Assembly (NCBI RefSeq): GCF_039839785.1
Contig: NZ_JBDOQT010000002.1
Span: forward strand, 558,001 to 622,000
From: Pelagibius sp. CAU 1746
GTDB lineage: Bacteria; Pseudomonadota; Alphaproteobacteria; Kiloniellales; Kiloniellaceae
Reading direction: 5' to 3'
Length of the DNA: 64,000 nt
Made by a program: the position numbers and the translations under genes. A model generated the notes under the pieces. The model saw nothing but the letters and a program-made list of their open reading frames with translations. It had not been told where the DNA came from and did no database searches. Shown here in pieces: positions 43,698 through 52,503 of this stretch (its first letter is position 1; each line of letters opens with the position of its first letter).

Positions 43698-45494
43698 CTA
43701 GTCCATCTCTTCCAGCTCGCCGATGAAACGCTCGACGAGCTGGAGTCCGCGCGCCCAAAAGGCCGGGTCCGAGGCGTCGAGCCCGAAGGGGGCCAGCAGT
43801 TCCTTGTGGCGCTTGCTGCCCCCGGCGCGCAGCATATCCAGGTACTTCTCCGCGAAGCCCGCTTCGGCCCCCTCGTAGACCGCATAGAGCGAATTCACGA
43901 GGCAGTCGCCGAAGGCGTAGGCATAGACGTAGAAGGGCACGTGGATGAAGTGCGGGATGTAGGCCCAGTAGTTGCGGTAGTCGCCGTCGAAGGCGATGGC
44001 GGGGCCGAGGCTCTGCCGCTGGGTCTCCAGCCAGATCTCGCCCAGGCGGTCGGGCAGCAGCTCGCCGGAGCGGCGCTCGTCGTGCACCCGCGTTTCGAAC
44101 TCGTGCATGGCGATCTGCCGCACCACGGTGTTCAGCATGTCCTCCACCTTGGAGGCCAGCATGACCTTGCGCAGCCTGGGCTCGGACTCCGCCTTCAACA
44201 TGGTCTGGAAGGTCAGCATTTCGCCGAAGACCGACGCGGTTTCCGCCAGGGTCAGCGGCGTGTCGGCCATCAGATGGCCCTGCGGACCGGCCAGCACCTG
44301 ATGCACGCCGTGGCCCAGCTCGTGGGCCAGGGTCATGACGTCGCGGGCACGCCCCTGGTAGTTCAGCAGCAGATAAGGATGCGCCGAAGGCACGGTGGGA
44401 TGGGCGAAGGCGCCCGGCGCCTTGCCGGGGCGCACCGGGGCGTCGATCCACCGCTTCTCGAAGAACTGCTTGCCGATGGCCGCGAGAGCCGGCGAGAAAT
44501 CGTGATAGGCGTCCAGCACCAGGCGTCGCGCATCCTGCCAGGGTATGATCCGGTCGTCGTCTTCGGGCAGGGGTGCGTTGCGGTCCCAGTAGGACAGCGT
44601 GTCGCCGCCGAACCACTTGGCCTTCAGTGCGTAGTAACGATGCGAGAGACGCGGATAGGCCTGATGGACCGAGCCGACGAGGGCGTCGACCACCTCATCC
44701 TCGACGAAGTTGGCGAGATTGCGCGAAGAGACCGGTCGCGGGAAATCACGCCACTTGTCCTCGATCTCCTTGTCCTTGGCCAGGGTGTTGGTGATCAGCG
44801 CGAAGACGCGGGCGTTGTCGCCCAGCACCTTGCCGAGGGACTTGGCCGCCTCGCGCCGCGCCGCCGGATCACGGTCGGTCAGGCGGTTAAGGATCTCGGC
44901 GGAGGTGAGTTCCTGGCCCTGGAAAGGAAAGCGCAGAGCGGCCATGGTCTCGTCGAAGAGACGTGTCCAGGCGGCGCGCCCGGCCACGTACTTCTCGTGC
45001 AGCAGGCGCTCCATCTCGTCGGAAAGCTGATGCGGGCGCATGGCGCGCAGGTCGCGCAGCCAGGGCGCATAGCGGGCCAGCGCCGGCGCCTTCAACTTCT
45101 CCTTCAACTCCGCCTCGTCGATGCGGTTCAGCTCCAGCGTGAAGAACACCAGGTCGGTGGAGATTGCCGTGCACCGCTCCTGCATCGACTGGAAGAAGCG
45201 GCCGATCTTGGGGTCGCTCATATCGCCGGAGTAGACCAGCTGCGCGAAACTCATGACCCGGCCCAGGGTCTCCTGGATCGCCTCGTAGTCGGCGATGGCC
45301 GCGCCCAGCGCCGCCCCATCCAACCCGGCCAGCCTGCCGGCAAACCGTGACTGGAACGCCGTGGACCGCGCGGCGGCGTCCTCCAGGTCGCTCTGCAGCG
45401 CAGGCGAATCGAGGCCGGAATAGAGATCCGCCAAGTTCCAGGCGGGCAGCTCACCGAGGTTTTCGTCGGTCACAGGTTTCGGATTCAAGAACAC
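43698..45494 (-). CDS. pepF: M3-family oligoendopeptidase F
   Basis: 598 residues. A zinc metallopeptidase with HELGHGVHQV as the HExxH motif and a third ligand Glu in LAETASVFGEML. The N-terminal helical region (WNLADLYSGLDSPALQSDLE) and the late HFIHVPFYVYAYAFGDCL match PepF/M3B. It degrades short peptides in the cytosol. The start is GTG at 45494 with GAAGGT close before it. A second GTG at 45473 (VTDENLG) is possible. A 12-base tandem repeat lies immediately upstream. It converges with the Xre gene 7 bases away. Confidence 0.93.
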   Translation of the reverse strand: MFLNPKPVTDENLGELPAWNLADLYSGLDSPALQSDLEDAAARSTAFQSRFAGRLAGLDGAALGAAIADYEAIQETLGRVMSFAQLVYSGDMSDPKIGRFFQSMQERCTAISTDLVFFTLELNRIDEAELKEKLKAPALARYAPWLRDLRAMRPHQLSDEMERLLHEKYVAGRAAWTRLFDETMAALRFPFQGQELTSAEILNRLTDRDPAARREAAKSLGKVLGDNARVFALITNTLAKDKEIEDKWRDFPRPVSSRNLANFVEDEVVDALVGSVHQAYPRLSHRYYALKAKWFGGDTLSYWDRNAPLPEDDDRIIPWQDARRLVLDAYHDFSPALAAIGKQFFEKRWIDAPVRPGKAPGAFAHPTVPSAHPYLLLNYQGRARDVMTLAHELGHGVHQVLAGPQGHLMADTPLTLAETASVFGEMLTFQTMLKAESEPRLRKVMLASKVEDMLNTVVRQIAMHEFETRVHDERRSGELLPDRLGEIWLETQRQSLGPAIAFDGDYRNYWAYIPHFIHVPFYVYAYAFGDCLVNSLYAVYEGAEAGFAEKYLDMLRAGGSKRHKELLAPFGLDASDPAFWARGLQLVERFIGELEEMD

Positions 45495-45499
45495 ACCTT

Positions 45500-45571
45500 C
45501 AAAGCTTCTGCCAAAGCTTCTGCCAAAGCTGCTGCCAAAGCTTCTGCCAAAGCCGCGGCCAGAGCTGCTGG
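45500..45571. repeat. 12-base tandem repeat upstream of pepF
   Basis: Six consecutive 12-base units beginning at 45500. Units 1, 2 and 4 are identical (CAAAGCTTCTGC), unit 3 differs by one base and units 5-6 diverge. It lies in the 5' leader region of pepF, between pepF and the divergent acyl-CoA synthetase gene. Each unit carries an AAGCTT-type core. Confidence 0.85.
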
Positions 45572-45792
45572 CGAAAAATCGGCTGACGGGACGGTCCGCC
45601 GCCCCAGGTATCGCACGAATTGGTTAAGATGTCGGCCAGATCGTCTTGACCCCCTGCGATATAGGCCGCAAATACAGGATCGCCAAGAGCAAAGCCGTGC
45701 CCGCCGGGGCAATCCCCCGCGACAGAGAGCCGCGGCAAGCGACGGTTCCGGAAAAGAGACGACAACCCGGCGGAGCCACAGAGGGAGGAAAC

Positions 45793-47577
45793 ATGGATTT
45801 CGAGGCTTGCCGTTCGCTGACCGCGGCGTTTTTCGACCAGGCAGCGAAGCGGCGCGACGCCGCCTTCGTCTGGCACAAGGAAGACGGCCGCTTCCGCCCG
45901 CAGAGCTGGACCGAGATCGCCGAGCAGGTCAGCGCCCTTTCGCGCGGCCTGCGCGCGCTGGGCCTGCAGCCCGGCGACCGGGTGGTCCTGGTGGCCGAGA
46001 ACCGCCCGGAATGGCTGATCGCCGACCTGGCCATCATGGCTGCCGGCGCGATCACGGTCCCGGCCTACACCACCTCCCTGGCCAGCGACCACCGCCACGT
46101 GCTGACCGACAGCGGCGCCGTGGGCGCCATCGTCTCGACCCGCGCCCTGGCCGATCGCCTGTTGCCGGCAGTGCTGGACGCGCCGGGCTGCAAGTGGGTG
46201 GTCGGCATGGAAGACCTGCGCCGCGCCCAGGCCGGCGCCGTGCCGCTGCATGTCTGGAACGAAGTGCTGGACCGGGGACGCGAACTGCCCGACGACGTGG
46301 CCACGGTGGCCGCACGCGCCGAGCGCGGCGACACCGCCTGCATCATCTACACCTCCGGCACCGGCGGCGTGCCGCGCGGCGTGATGCTCAGCCACGGCGC
46401 CATCCTCTGCAATTGCATGGGGGCCTACAAGGTACTGGAGCGCCTGGGCCTGGGCCGGGAGGTCTTCCTCTCCTTCCTGCCGCTGTCGCACGCCTACGAA
46501 CACACCGCCGGACAGTTCTTCCCCATCACCATAGGCGCGGAAATCTACTACGCCGAGGGGGTCGATCACCTGCTGCGCAACCTGGGCGAAGCCCGTCCCA
46601 CCATCATGACGGCCGTGCCCCGGCTCTACGAAACCATGCACCTGCGCATCCGGCGCGGCATGGAGAAGGAAGGCGGCCTGAAAAGGAAGCTCTTCGAGAA
46701 GGCAGTGGCGCTCGGCCAGAAGCGCTACGACGACCCCAAGAGCCTGTCCTTGTGGGAACGGCTGCAGGACGCGGCGCTGGAGCGCCTGGTGCGCGGCAAG
46801 ATCCGCAAGCGCTTCGGCGGGCGCATCAAGGCCATCGTCTCAGGGGGCGCCGCGCTCAACTACGACATCGGCCTCTTCTTCACCGCCCTCGGCCTGCCGA
46901 TCCTGCAAGGCTACGGCCAGACCGAGACGGCGCCGGTCGTTTCCGTCAACCCGCCTTGGAAGGTGAAACTGGAGACCGTCGGCCCGCCCTTCGAGGGCGT
47001 CGAGGTGAAGATCGCCGAGGACGGCGAGATACTGGTGCGCGGCGAACTGGTGATGACCGGCTATTGGCGCGACGACGACGCCACGGAGCGGGCATTGCAG
47101 AACGGCTGGCTGCACACCGGCGATATCGGCGAGTTCGACGAGGACGGCTACCTGAAGATCACCGACCGCAAGAAGGACATCATCGTCTTTTCCGGCGGCG
47201 ACAACGTCTCTCCGGCGCGGGTCGAGGGCTTCCTTACCCTGCAGCGGGAAATCCAGCAGGCCATGGTCTTCGGCGACAAGCACCCGCATCTGGTGGCGCT
47301 GCTGGTGCCGGACGAGGAATTCGCGGCACAGTGGTGCCGCAGCAACGGCAAGCAGCGCGATCCCGGCGCCTTGGGAGAGGACCCGGCATTCCGCGCGGCC
47401 CTGTCGGAAGTGGTGGACCGGGTGAACGGCTCTCTCTCCTCCCTGGAGAAGGTCCGCCGATTCGCGGTGCTCTCGGAGCCGTTCTCGGTGGAAAACGGCA
47501 TGATGACGCCGACCATGAAGATTCGCCGCCACAAGATCCGGGACGCCTACGGCGAGGTGCTGAAGAATCTGTATTAG
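45793..47577 (+). CDS. Long-chain acyl-CoA synthetase (AMP-forming)
   Basis: 594 residues. The adenylate-forming signature YTSGTGGVPRGVMLSHG, then YGQTETAPVVSVNPP, TGDIGEFDEDGYLKITDRKKDIIV and the C-terminal Lys region (TPTMKIRRHKI) are all present. It activates fatty acids to acyl-CoA. The type (FadD15-like, with a large insert and no C-terminal truncation) resembles bacterial long-chain synthetases. The ATG at 45793 has a GGGAGG ribosome site. The upstream in-frame extension lacks coding character. Confidence 0.93.
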   Translation: MDFEACRSLTAAFFDQAAKRRDAAFVWHKEDGRFRPQSWTEIAEQVSALSRGLRALGLQPGDRVVLVAENRPEWLIADLAIMAAGAITVPAYTTSLASDHRHVLTDSGAVGAIVSTRALADRLLPAVLDAPGCKWVVGMEDLRRAQAGAVPLHVWNEVLDRGRELPDDVATVAARAERGDTACIIYTSGTGGVPRGVMLSHGAILCNCMGAYKVLERLGLGREVFLSFLPLSHAYEHTAGQFFPITIGAEIYYAEGVDHLLRNLGEARPTIMTAVPRLYETMHLRIRRGMEKEGGLKRKLFEKAVALGQKRYDDPKSLSLWERLQDAALERLVRGKIRKRFGGRIKAIVSGGAALNYDIGLFFTALGLPILQGYGQTETAPVVSVNPPWKVKLETVGPPFEGVEVKIAEDGEILVRGELVMTGYWRDDDATERALQNGWLHTGDIGEFDEDGYLKITDRKKDIIVFSGGDNVSPARVEGFLTLQREIQQAMVFGDKHPHLVALLVPDEEFAAQWCRSNGKQRDPGALGEDPAFRAALSEVVDRVNGSLSSLEKVRRFAVLSEPFSVENGMMTPTMKIRRHKIRDAYGEVLKNLY

Positions 47578-47730
47578 CAGCCGAGAGGATCTTGCCCCCG
47601 CAGCCCTGCCGATCCCGGGGCGTCCCGCGTAGGTTGTCGCCGCCGCGGACGTGGACCTTGCCCTCGGGCTCATTTTCGGCAAGAATCACGCCGATTTAGA
47701 TCATTTTCCGGTTCGGGGGAATCCACAGTG

Positions 47731-48249
47731 ATGAAACGCTTGGCGCTCTTGAGTGCGCTGCTTTGCGCCGTTCTTTTGACCACCAGCGAACGCGCGGCGG
47801 CACAGATCGCCCTCAACGAGACGCCCGCGGTGATCAGCGGCGGCGTCGGCTGGTACGACTTCAATCTTTCCGACGACGAAGCCGTCGACTTCCGCCTGGA
47901 ATACCGCCACGGCGAGGATTTTCTCTGGTTGAAGCCCTGGGGCGGCGTCGAGGTTACCACCGACGGCAGCGTCTGGGGCGGCATCGGTGTGCTGATGGAC
48001 ATCACCTTCTTCGACTCCGTCGTGCTGACCGGCAGTTTCGCGCCCGGCCTCTGGGCCGAGGGCGGCGGCAAGGACCTGGGCCACGTGGTCGAGTTCCGCA
48101 GCCAGGTGGAATTGGGCTACCAGTTCGAGAACCAGTCGCGGCTTTCGCTGGCCTTCAGCCACATCTCCAACGCCAATCTGGACGACGACAACCCCGGCAC
48201 CGAGGTGCTGAACCTCTACTATCACCTGCCGCTGGACGTGCTGTTCTAG
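47731..48249 (+). CDS. pagL: PagL-like lipid A 3-O-deacylase
   Basis: 172 residues. Signal peptide of about 25 residues (ALLCAVLLTTSERAAA), then an eight-strand barrel pattern. The conserved LAFSHISNANLDDDNPGTE segment carries the His and Ser of the PagL catalytic pair. PagL sits in the outer membrane and removes the 3-position acyl chain of lipid A. I use the ATG at 47731. A GTG directly before it adds one Met and both follow a GGGGGA site. A hairpin follows 26 bases downstream. Confidence 0.82.
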   Translation: MKRLALLSALLCAVLLTTSERAAAQIALNETPAVISGGVGWYDFNLSDDEAVDFRLEYRHGEDFLWLKPWGGVEVTTDGSVWGGIGVLMDITFFDSVVLTGSFAPGLWAEGGGKDLGHVVEFRSQVELGYQFENQSRLSLAFSHISNANLDDDNPGTEVLNLYYHLPLDVLF

Positions 48250-48274
48250 ACGAGCGCCTCGCGCAGACAGATCG

Positions 48275-48305
48275 AGGGCCGGCACGCACCCGCGGCGCCG
48301 GCCCT
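48275..48305 (+). terminator. Hairpin terminator candidate after pagL-like gene
   Basis: 9-base GC-rich arms 48275-48283 and 48297-48305 (AGGGCCGGC/GCCGGCCCT) with a 13-base loop, followed by a short TTT in TCCCGTTTGG. It lies 26 bases after the stop and before the methyltransferase gene. Confidence 0.5.
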
Positions 48306-48346
48306 TCCCGTTTGGCGAGACCGCTTCCGGCGCCTAGTCTTGCCTC

Positions 48347-48946
48347 ATGACTGACGACCGTCTCTTCCCGGCAACCGCCATGCCTGACCGCGACTGGTGG
48401 CAGGCGCTCTGGCCCGATCCGGAAGGCGTGCTGCGGCGTCTCGGCCTCCGCGCGGGCCTGACGGTCGCCGACCTCTGCTGCGGCGACGGCTACTTCACCG
48501 CCGCCCTCGCCCGTTTGGTCCGTGGTCGGGTGTACGCCGTGGATCTGGACCCGGCAATGCTGACACGGGCGCGCCGCGAGGTCGAAGGGGCCGGCGCCTC
48601 CGTCCTGGAATATATCGCCGCCGACGCCCGCGAGCTGGCCAAGGCGTTGCCGGAGACCGTCGACTGCGTGCTGATGGCCAACACCTTCCACGGCGTGCCG
48701 GAGCAGACCGCCCTGGCCCGTGCCGTCGCGGCGACGCTGAAGCCGGGCGGCCGCTTCATCGTGATCAACTGGCATACCCGGCCGCGCGGGGAGACGACGG
48801 TTTTGGGCCAGCCGCGCGGGCCGAAGACCGAGCTACGGATGGCGCCGGAACGGCTGCGCGGCGCGGTCGAACCCGCCGGTTTCGAACTGGAAAGCTTGCT
48901 CGAGCTGCCGCCCTATCACTACGGCGCGGCGTTCAGGCGCAGTTAG
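48347..48946 (+). CDS. Class I SAM-dependent methyltransferase
   Basis: 199 residues. SAM-binding motif I reads LTVADLCCGDGYFTAALARL, motif II VYAVDLDPAML, then AADARELAKALPETVDCVLMAN and the post-motif LKPGGRFIVINWH. It resembles the type 11/25 methyltransferases but no substrate-specific signature is visible. Two adjacent Cys residues in motif I are unusual. It stands between the pagL-like gene and the cytochrome group, probably with its own promoter. Confidence 0.85.
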   Translation: MTDDRLFPATAMPDRDWWQALWPDPEGVLRRLGLRAGLTVADLCCGDGYFTAALARLVRGRVYAVDLDPAMLTRARREVEGAGASVLEYIAADARELAKALPETVDCVLMANTFHGVPEQTALARAVAATLKPGGRFIVINWHTRPRGETTVLGQPRGPKTELRMAPERLRGAVEPAGFELESLLELPPYHYGAAFRRS

Positions 48947-49044
48947 CCGGCCGGCCGCATCCATCGGGCCGAAAAGGCGGCGCGAAGAAAACGCCCTTCC
49001 CGCCAAGGCCCCCAGGGGAGAAAGGATACAATTCTTACGGACGC

Positions 49045-49058
49045 TTGAGGCAGATCAA
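49045..49058 (+). promoter_or_regulatory. FNR/FixK-type box before the cytochrome gene
   Basis: TTGAGGCAGATCAA matches the Crp-FNR superfamily pattern TTGA-N6-TCAA, and the right half GATCAA is ideal for FixK/FNR. It lies 155 bases upstream of a c-type cytochrome gene on the same strand. This predicts low-oxygen induction, and it is the only such site I found. Confidence 0.55.
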
Positions 49059-49175
49059 TGCCACCGCCAGTTGGTTTGCGCAGAGTTGCGGCCAGTGGTT
49101 GAAGAATGTGTAGCGTAAGGGGGGCGGGTCAGCCCCGGCGACACATCTGCCCGTCGATCGCCGCCCCCATGAAAA

Positions 49176-49196
49176 TGACGCCCGAGCCGGGCGTCA
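49176..49196 (+). promoter_or_regulatory. Leader hairpin of the cytochrome gene
   Basis: Perfect 9-base arms 49176-49184 and 49188-49196 (TGACGCCCG/CGGGCGTCA) with an AGC loop, six bases before the GAGGGG ribosome site. It may stabilise the mRNA or affect initiation. Confidence 0.4.
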
Positions 49197-49213
49197 AACG
49201 AGAGGGGATCCCC

Positions 49214-49774
49214 ATGAAACTCATCCTTTGGATTTCTGCGGCCGCGTTGGCTCTCGGCGCGGGCGGCTATGGCGCCTTGGCCGATGCCGGCCATTCCCAC
49301 AACGAGCAGTATAAAATGCTTCAGGACATGCAGGACAAGCACAGCGGGCATGATCATGCCCACAACTTCGGGGCCATGGAGGATGTCTCCCCCGAGGACA
49401 TGCATCGGACCATGGACCTGCTGACGGATCTCGGCCTGGCTCTGCCGCCGATGAACAGCGAACGTGGCCGCGAAGTCTTCCTGGAGAGAGGCTGCATCGT
49501 CTGCCATTCCGTCAATGGCGTCGGCGGAGAGATCGGCCCCTCGCTCAACGCCGCCGACATGCCCGAGCCGATGAATGCCTTCGAATTCGCGGCGCGCATG
49601 TGGCGGGGCGCCCCGGTGATGGCGGAAATGCAGAGAGATCTGCTCGGCACAATGATCGACCTCAACGGACAGGATCTGGCCGACATCATCGCCTTCACCC
49701 ACGATGAAGCGGAACAAAAGGAGCTCTCGATCACTCAGGTGCCCGAACAATACAGGGACCTGATCGCCCAATAG
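49214..49774 (+). CDS. Exported c-type cytochrome with His-rich N-terminal segment
   Basis: 186 residues. Signal peptide of about 24 residues (LILWISAAALALGAGGYGAL), a His/Asp/Met-rich stretch (about 25-50), and one haem site, GCIVCHSVNG, at about residue 100. Met residues in MWRGAPVMAEM are candidate axial ligands. It is larger than a minimal class I cytochrome c because of the N-terminal region, which could bind copper or another metal. An FNR/FixK-like box upstream points to low-oxygen use. The start is the ATG at 49214 with GAGGGG upstream. It is followed by a DUF5676 gene 57 bases on. Confidence 0.85.
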   Translation: MKLILWISAAALALGAGGYGALADAGHSHNEQYKMLQDMQDKHSGHDHAHNFGAMEDVSPEDMHRTMDLLTDLGLALPPMNSERGREVFLERGCIVCHSVNGVGGEIGPSLNAADMPEPMNAFEFAARMWRGAPVMAEMQRDLLGTMIDLNGQDLADIIAFTHDEAEQKELSITQVPEQYRDLIAQ

Positions 49775-49831
49775 GGGACCGATCGCCGGCGCGACACTTC
49801 GAATGCTTCGGATCTCCGGAGGGAGGAGGCT

Positions 49832-50089
49832 ATGAAACTCGATGCCTACAAGCTTGGCGTAGCAACCGCGATCGTCTTAGCGATCATCTGGGTCATCTGC
49901 AGCGTTCTGGTGCTTGCCCTTCCCGCCTTGATGATGCAGATGGGCGGACACATGTTGCACGCAGATCTCGGCGCGGCGCAATGGACGCTGCACTGGCCCG
50001 GATTTATCATCGGCCTGATCTTGTGGAGCCTGCTCGGCGGGCTCATGGTTTGGGCGGTCGCAGCAGTCTACAATCGTCTGGTCGGGTAA
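49832..50089 (+). CDS. DUF5676-type small membrane protein
   Basis: 85 residues with two membrane helices: VATAIVLAIIWVICSVLVLA and PGFIIGLILWSLLGGLMVWA. Between them is the conserved MMQMGGHMLHADL segment, rich in Met and His, and the chain ends AVYNRLVG. This is the DUF5676 pattern. Function is unknown; the Met/His loop suggests metal contact. The GGAGG ribosome site is strong. It lies between the cytochrome and the permease and is probably co-transcribed with both. Confidence 0.8.
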   Translation: MKLDAYKLGVATAIVLAIIWVICSVLVLALPALMMQMGGHMLHADLGAAQWTLHWPGFIIGLILWSLLGGLMVWAVAAVYNRLVG

Positions 50090-50203
50090 GACCAAGTCCT
50101 TCCCCGATGGACGGTACGCCCGCGGAACGCGGCCGGGCCGTGAGGCGTTTCGGCGCGCCTTGTCGCGTGGCACCCTCCCCTGGACAGGAGAGACAGACAC
50201 ATC

Positions 50204-51541
50204 ATGCCGAACAACGCTTCCCCTCACTCTGACCGCGACCGCACTGCGCACTACACCTCGAACAGCCTGACGCTCATCGGCGCCATTTCGATGGGGACCG
50301 GCGTCATGATCGGCGCCGGCATCTTCGCACTGACCGGCCAGGTCGCCGAGCTGGCCGGAAGCTGGTTCCCCCTCGCCTTCCTCGCGGCTGCCCTCGTCTC
50401 CGCCTTCAGCGCCTATTCCTATGTGAAGCTGTCGAATGCCTATCCTTCCGCCGGCGGCATCGCCATGTTTCTGGAGAAGGCTTACGGCAAGACCATGATG
50501 ACCGGTGCCTGCGCATTGCTCATGTACTTCTCGATGGTCATCAACGAAAGCCTGGTCGCCCGCACCTTCGGCACCTATACGCTGCAACTCTTCGACATCG
50601 ACGAGGATCCCATCCTGGTTCCGGCACTGGGTGTCGGGCTGCTGGTCTTCGCCTTCCTGGTCAACATTCTCGGCAACCGCGTCATCCAGACCCTGTCCTT
50701 CTTCATGGCCTTTCTCAAGATTGCAGGGGTCGCGATCTTCGCGCTGGCGGGGCTTTGGCTTTCCGGGCTCGACTTCGAAAGCCTCTCCGCCGTCCCGGCC
50801 AAGACCGCTCCGGGCAGCTTTCTCGGCGCCGTCGCCCTGGCCGTCCTTGCATTCAAGGGCTTTACCACCATTACCAACAGCGGCGGCGAGATCGTCGACC
50901 CGCACCGCAACGTCGGCCGCGCCATCGTCATCTCGATTCTCATCTGCGTGGTCATCTACCTGCTCGTGGCCCTTGCGGTGGCGGGCAACTTGACGCTCGA
51001 CGAAATCGTGCGGGCGCGCGACTACGCCCTGGCGGAGGCGGCGCGTCCCGCCTTTGGACGCTTCGGGCTGTGGTTCACCGTTATCTTCGCGATCGTCGCG
51101 ACGGTCTCCGGCGTCATTGCCAGCGTCTTTGCGGTATCGCGCATGCTCGCCATGCTGACCGATATGAAACTGGTACCGCACAGTCATTTCGGCATGCCGG
51201 GCGACATCCAAAAGCACACCCTGGTCTACACCATCGTCGCCGCGATGCTTCTGACGGTCTTCTTCGATCTCGGACGTATCGCCTCGCTGGGAGCGATCTT
51301 CTACATCGTCATGGATATCGCCGTGCACTGGGGAATTCTGCGCCGCCTGCGCGGCGAAGTCGACGCCCGGCCGGCGATTCTGATCACCGCCATCGCGCTG
51401 GACGCGGCGGTCTTGGGCGCTCTGTTGATCGTCAAGGCCAACAGCGACATGCTGGTCATCTATGCTGCGGCCGCCGGAATGCTCCTGATCTTCGTCGGAG
51501 AGCGGCTGTTCCTGAAAGCCGACCGGCAAGGGGCAGGTTGA
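50204..51541 (+). CDS. APC-superfamily amino acid permease
   Basis: 445 residues, about twelve hydrophobic helices. The N-terminal motif GAISMGTGVMIGAGIFALTGQ is the substrate-binding loop of the APC superfamily, with SYVKLSNAYPSAGGIAMFLEKAYG and FKGFTTITNSGGEIVDPHRNVGRA following. The subclass looks like the YjeH/APA group. The substrate is not evident. It follows the DUF5676 gene by 114 bases and converges with phhA 18 bases away. Confidence 0.88.
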   Translation: MPNNASPHSDRDRTAHYTSNSLTLIGAISMGTGVMIGAGIFALTGQVAELAGSWFPLAFLAAALVSAFSAYSYVKLSNAYPSAGGIAMFLEKAYGKTMMTGACALLMYFSMVINESLVARTFGTYTLQLFDIDEDPILVPALGVGLLVFAFLVNILGNRVIQTLSFFMAFLKIAGVAIFALAGLWLSGLDFESLSAVPAKTAPGSFLGAVALAVLAFKGFTTITNSGGEIVDPHRNVGRAIVISILICVVIYLLVALAVAGNLTLDEIVRARDYALAEAARPAFGRFGLWFTVIFAIVATVSGVIASVFAVSRMLAMLTDMKLVPHSHFGMPGDIQKHTLVYTIVAAMLLTVFFDLGRIASLGAIFYIVMDIAVHWGILRRLRGEVDARPAILITAIALDAAVLGALLIVKANSDMLVIYAAAAGMLLIFVGERLFLKADRQGAG

Positions 51542-51559
51542 CGAAGCGGGCCGCCGAAA

Positions 51560-52378
51560 TCAGGCCGCGCCGGCCTCGTCCTTCGGCGGGAAGGTCGGCG
51601 CCAGGGAACCCAGACGCCTGGCCTCGTCCATGACCGGCACCAGATCGCTGGAGACCAGGTCGTAGAGCTGCTTGGCCGAGTCGATCACGTAGTAGACGGT
51701 CTGGAAGATGTCGATGCGATAAGGCGTGCGGAACACGGTCAGCGCATCGAAGGGCCGGCGCTCCGGCTTGTCGCTTTCCACCGCATAGGGCGTCTCGCCG
51801 GCCGAGGACGCGATGCCGGCGCCGTAGATGCGGGTACCCTCCTCGGTCTCGATGAGGCCGAACTCCACCGTGAACCAGAAGAGGCGCTGCATCATCCAGA
51901 GATAGGACTTGTCCAGTGTCAGCGCCGTCTCGCCGTAGATCTGCAGGAAATCGGCGTAGGTCGGCAGGGTCAGCATGGGGCAGTGGCCGAAGATCTCGTG
52001 GAAAACGTCGGGCTCCTGCAGGTAGTCGAAGTCCTCGCGCCGGCGGATGAAGGTGGCGGCGGGGAACTTGCGTTCGGCCAGCAGAGTGAAGAAGCGCCTG
52101 GGCGAGATCAGCGCCGGCACCGGCTCGACGCCGAAGCCGCCGATCTCCTGCAGGCGCGCGTTGACCTCCTTTAGCTGCGGCACGCGCTCGGCGGGCAGTT
52201 CCAGCGCCTCGATGCCGTTCAAAAAAGCCGTGCAGACGCGCCCCGGCAACAGCGCCTTCTGGCGCGCGTAAAGATCGCGCCAGACCGCGTTCTCTTCGTC
52301 GGAATAATGGATGATCCCTTTGGCGTCGGGGATCTTCGACTCGTAGCTACTGGTCTTCTTACCGGTCTCTGGGGCCAT
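51560..52378 (-). CDS. phhA: Phenylalanine 4-monooxygenase
   Basis: 272 residues from the ATG at 52378, which has GGAGG upstream. The catalytic iron ligands are His127 and His132 in FHEIFGHCPML and Glu172 in WFTVEFGLI. It hydroxylates phenylalanine to tyrosine with tetrahydropterin and O2. Length matches bacterial monomeric PAH. No pterin-4a-carbinolamine dehydratase gene is adjacent. It lies 125 bases downstream of hpd on the same strand, giving a phenylalanine to homogentisate path with a transaminase encoded elsewhere. Confidence 0.96.
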   Translation of the reverse strand: MAPETGKKTSSYESKIPDAKGIIHYSDEENAVWRDLYARQKALLPGRVCTAFLNGIEALELPAERVPQLKEVNARLQEIGGFGVEPVPALISPRRFFTLLAERKFPAATFIRRREDFDYLQEPDVFHEIFGHCPMLTLPTYADFLQIYGETALTLDKSYLWMMQRLFWFTVEFGLIETEEGTRIYGAGIASSAGETPYAVESDKPERRPFDALTVFRTPYRIDIFQTVYYVIDSAKQLYDLVSSDLVPVMDEARRLGSLAPTFPPKDEAGAA

Positions 52379-52503
52379 GATCCCTCTCCCTCCTTTCAGG
52401 CGGGAAACACCGATCAACATCTGCGGCACCGACCTCAGGGGGCAAGCATGAGCCTCCGGCCCTTACCGAACCTTTAACTCCCCTCCCCGCTCGGCTAGGA
52501 AGA

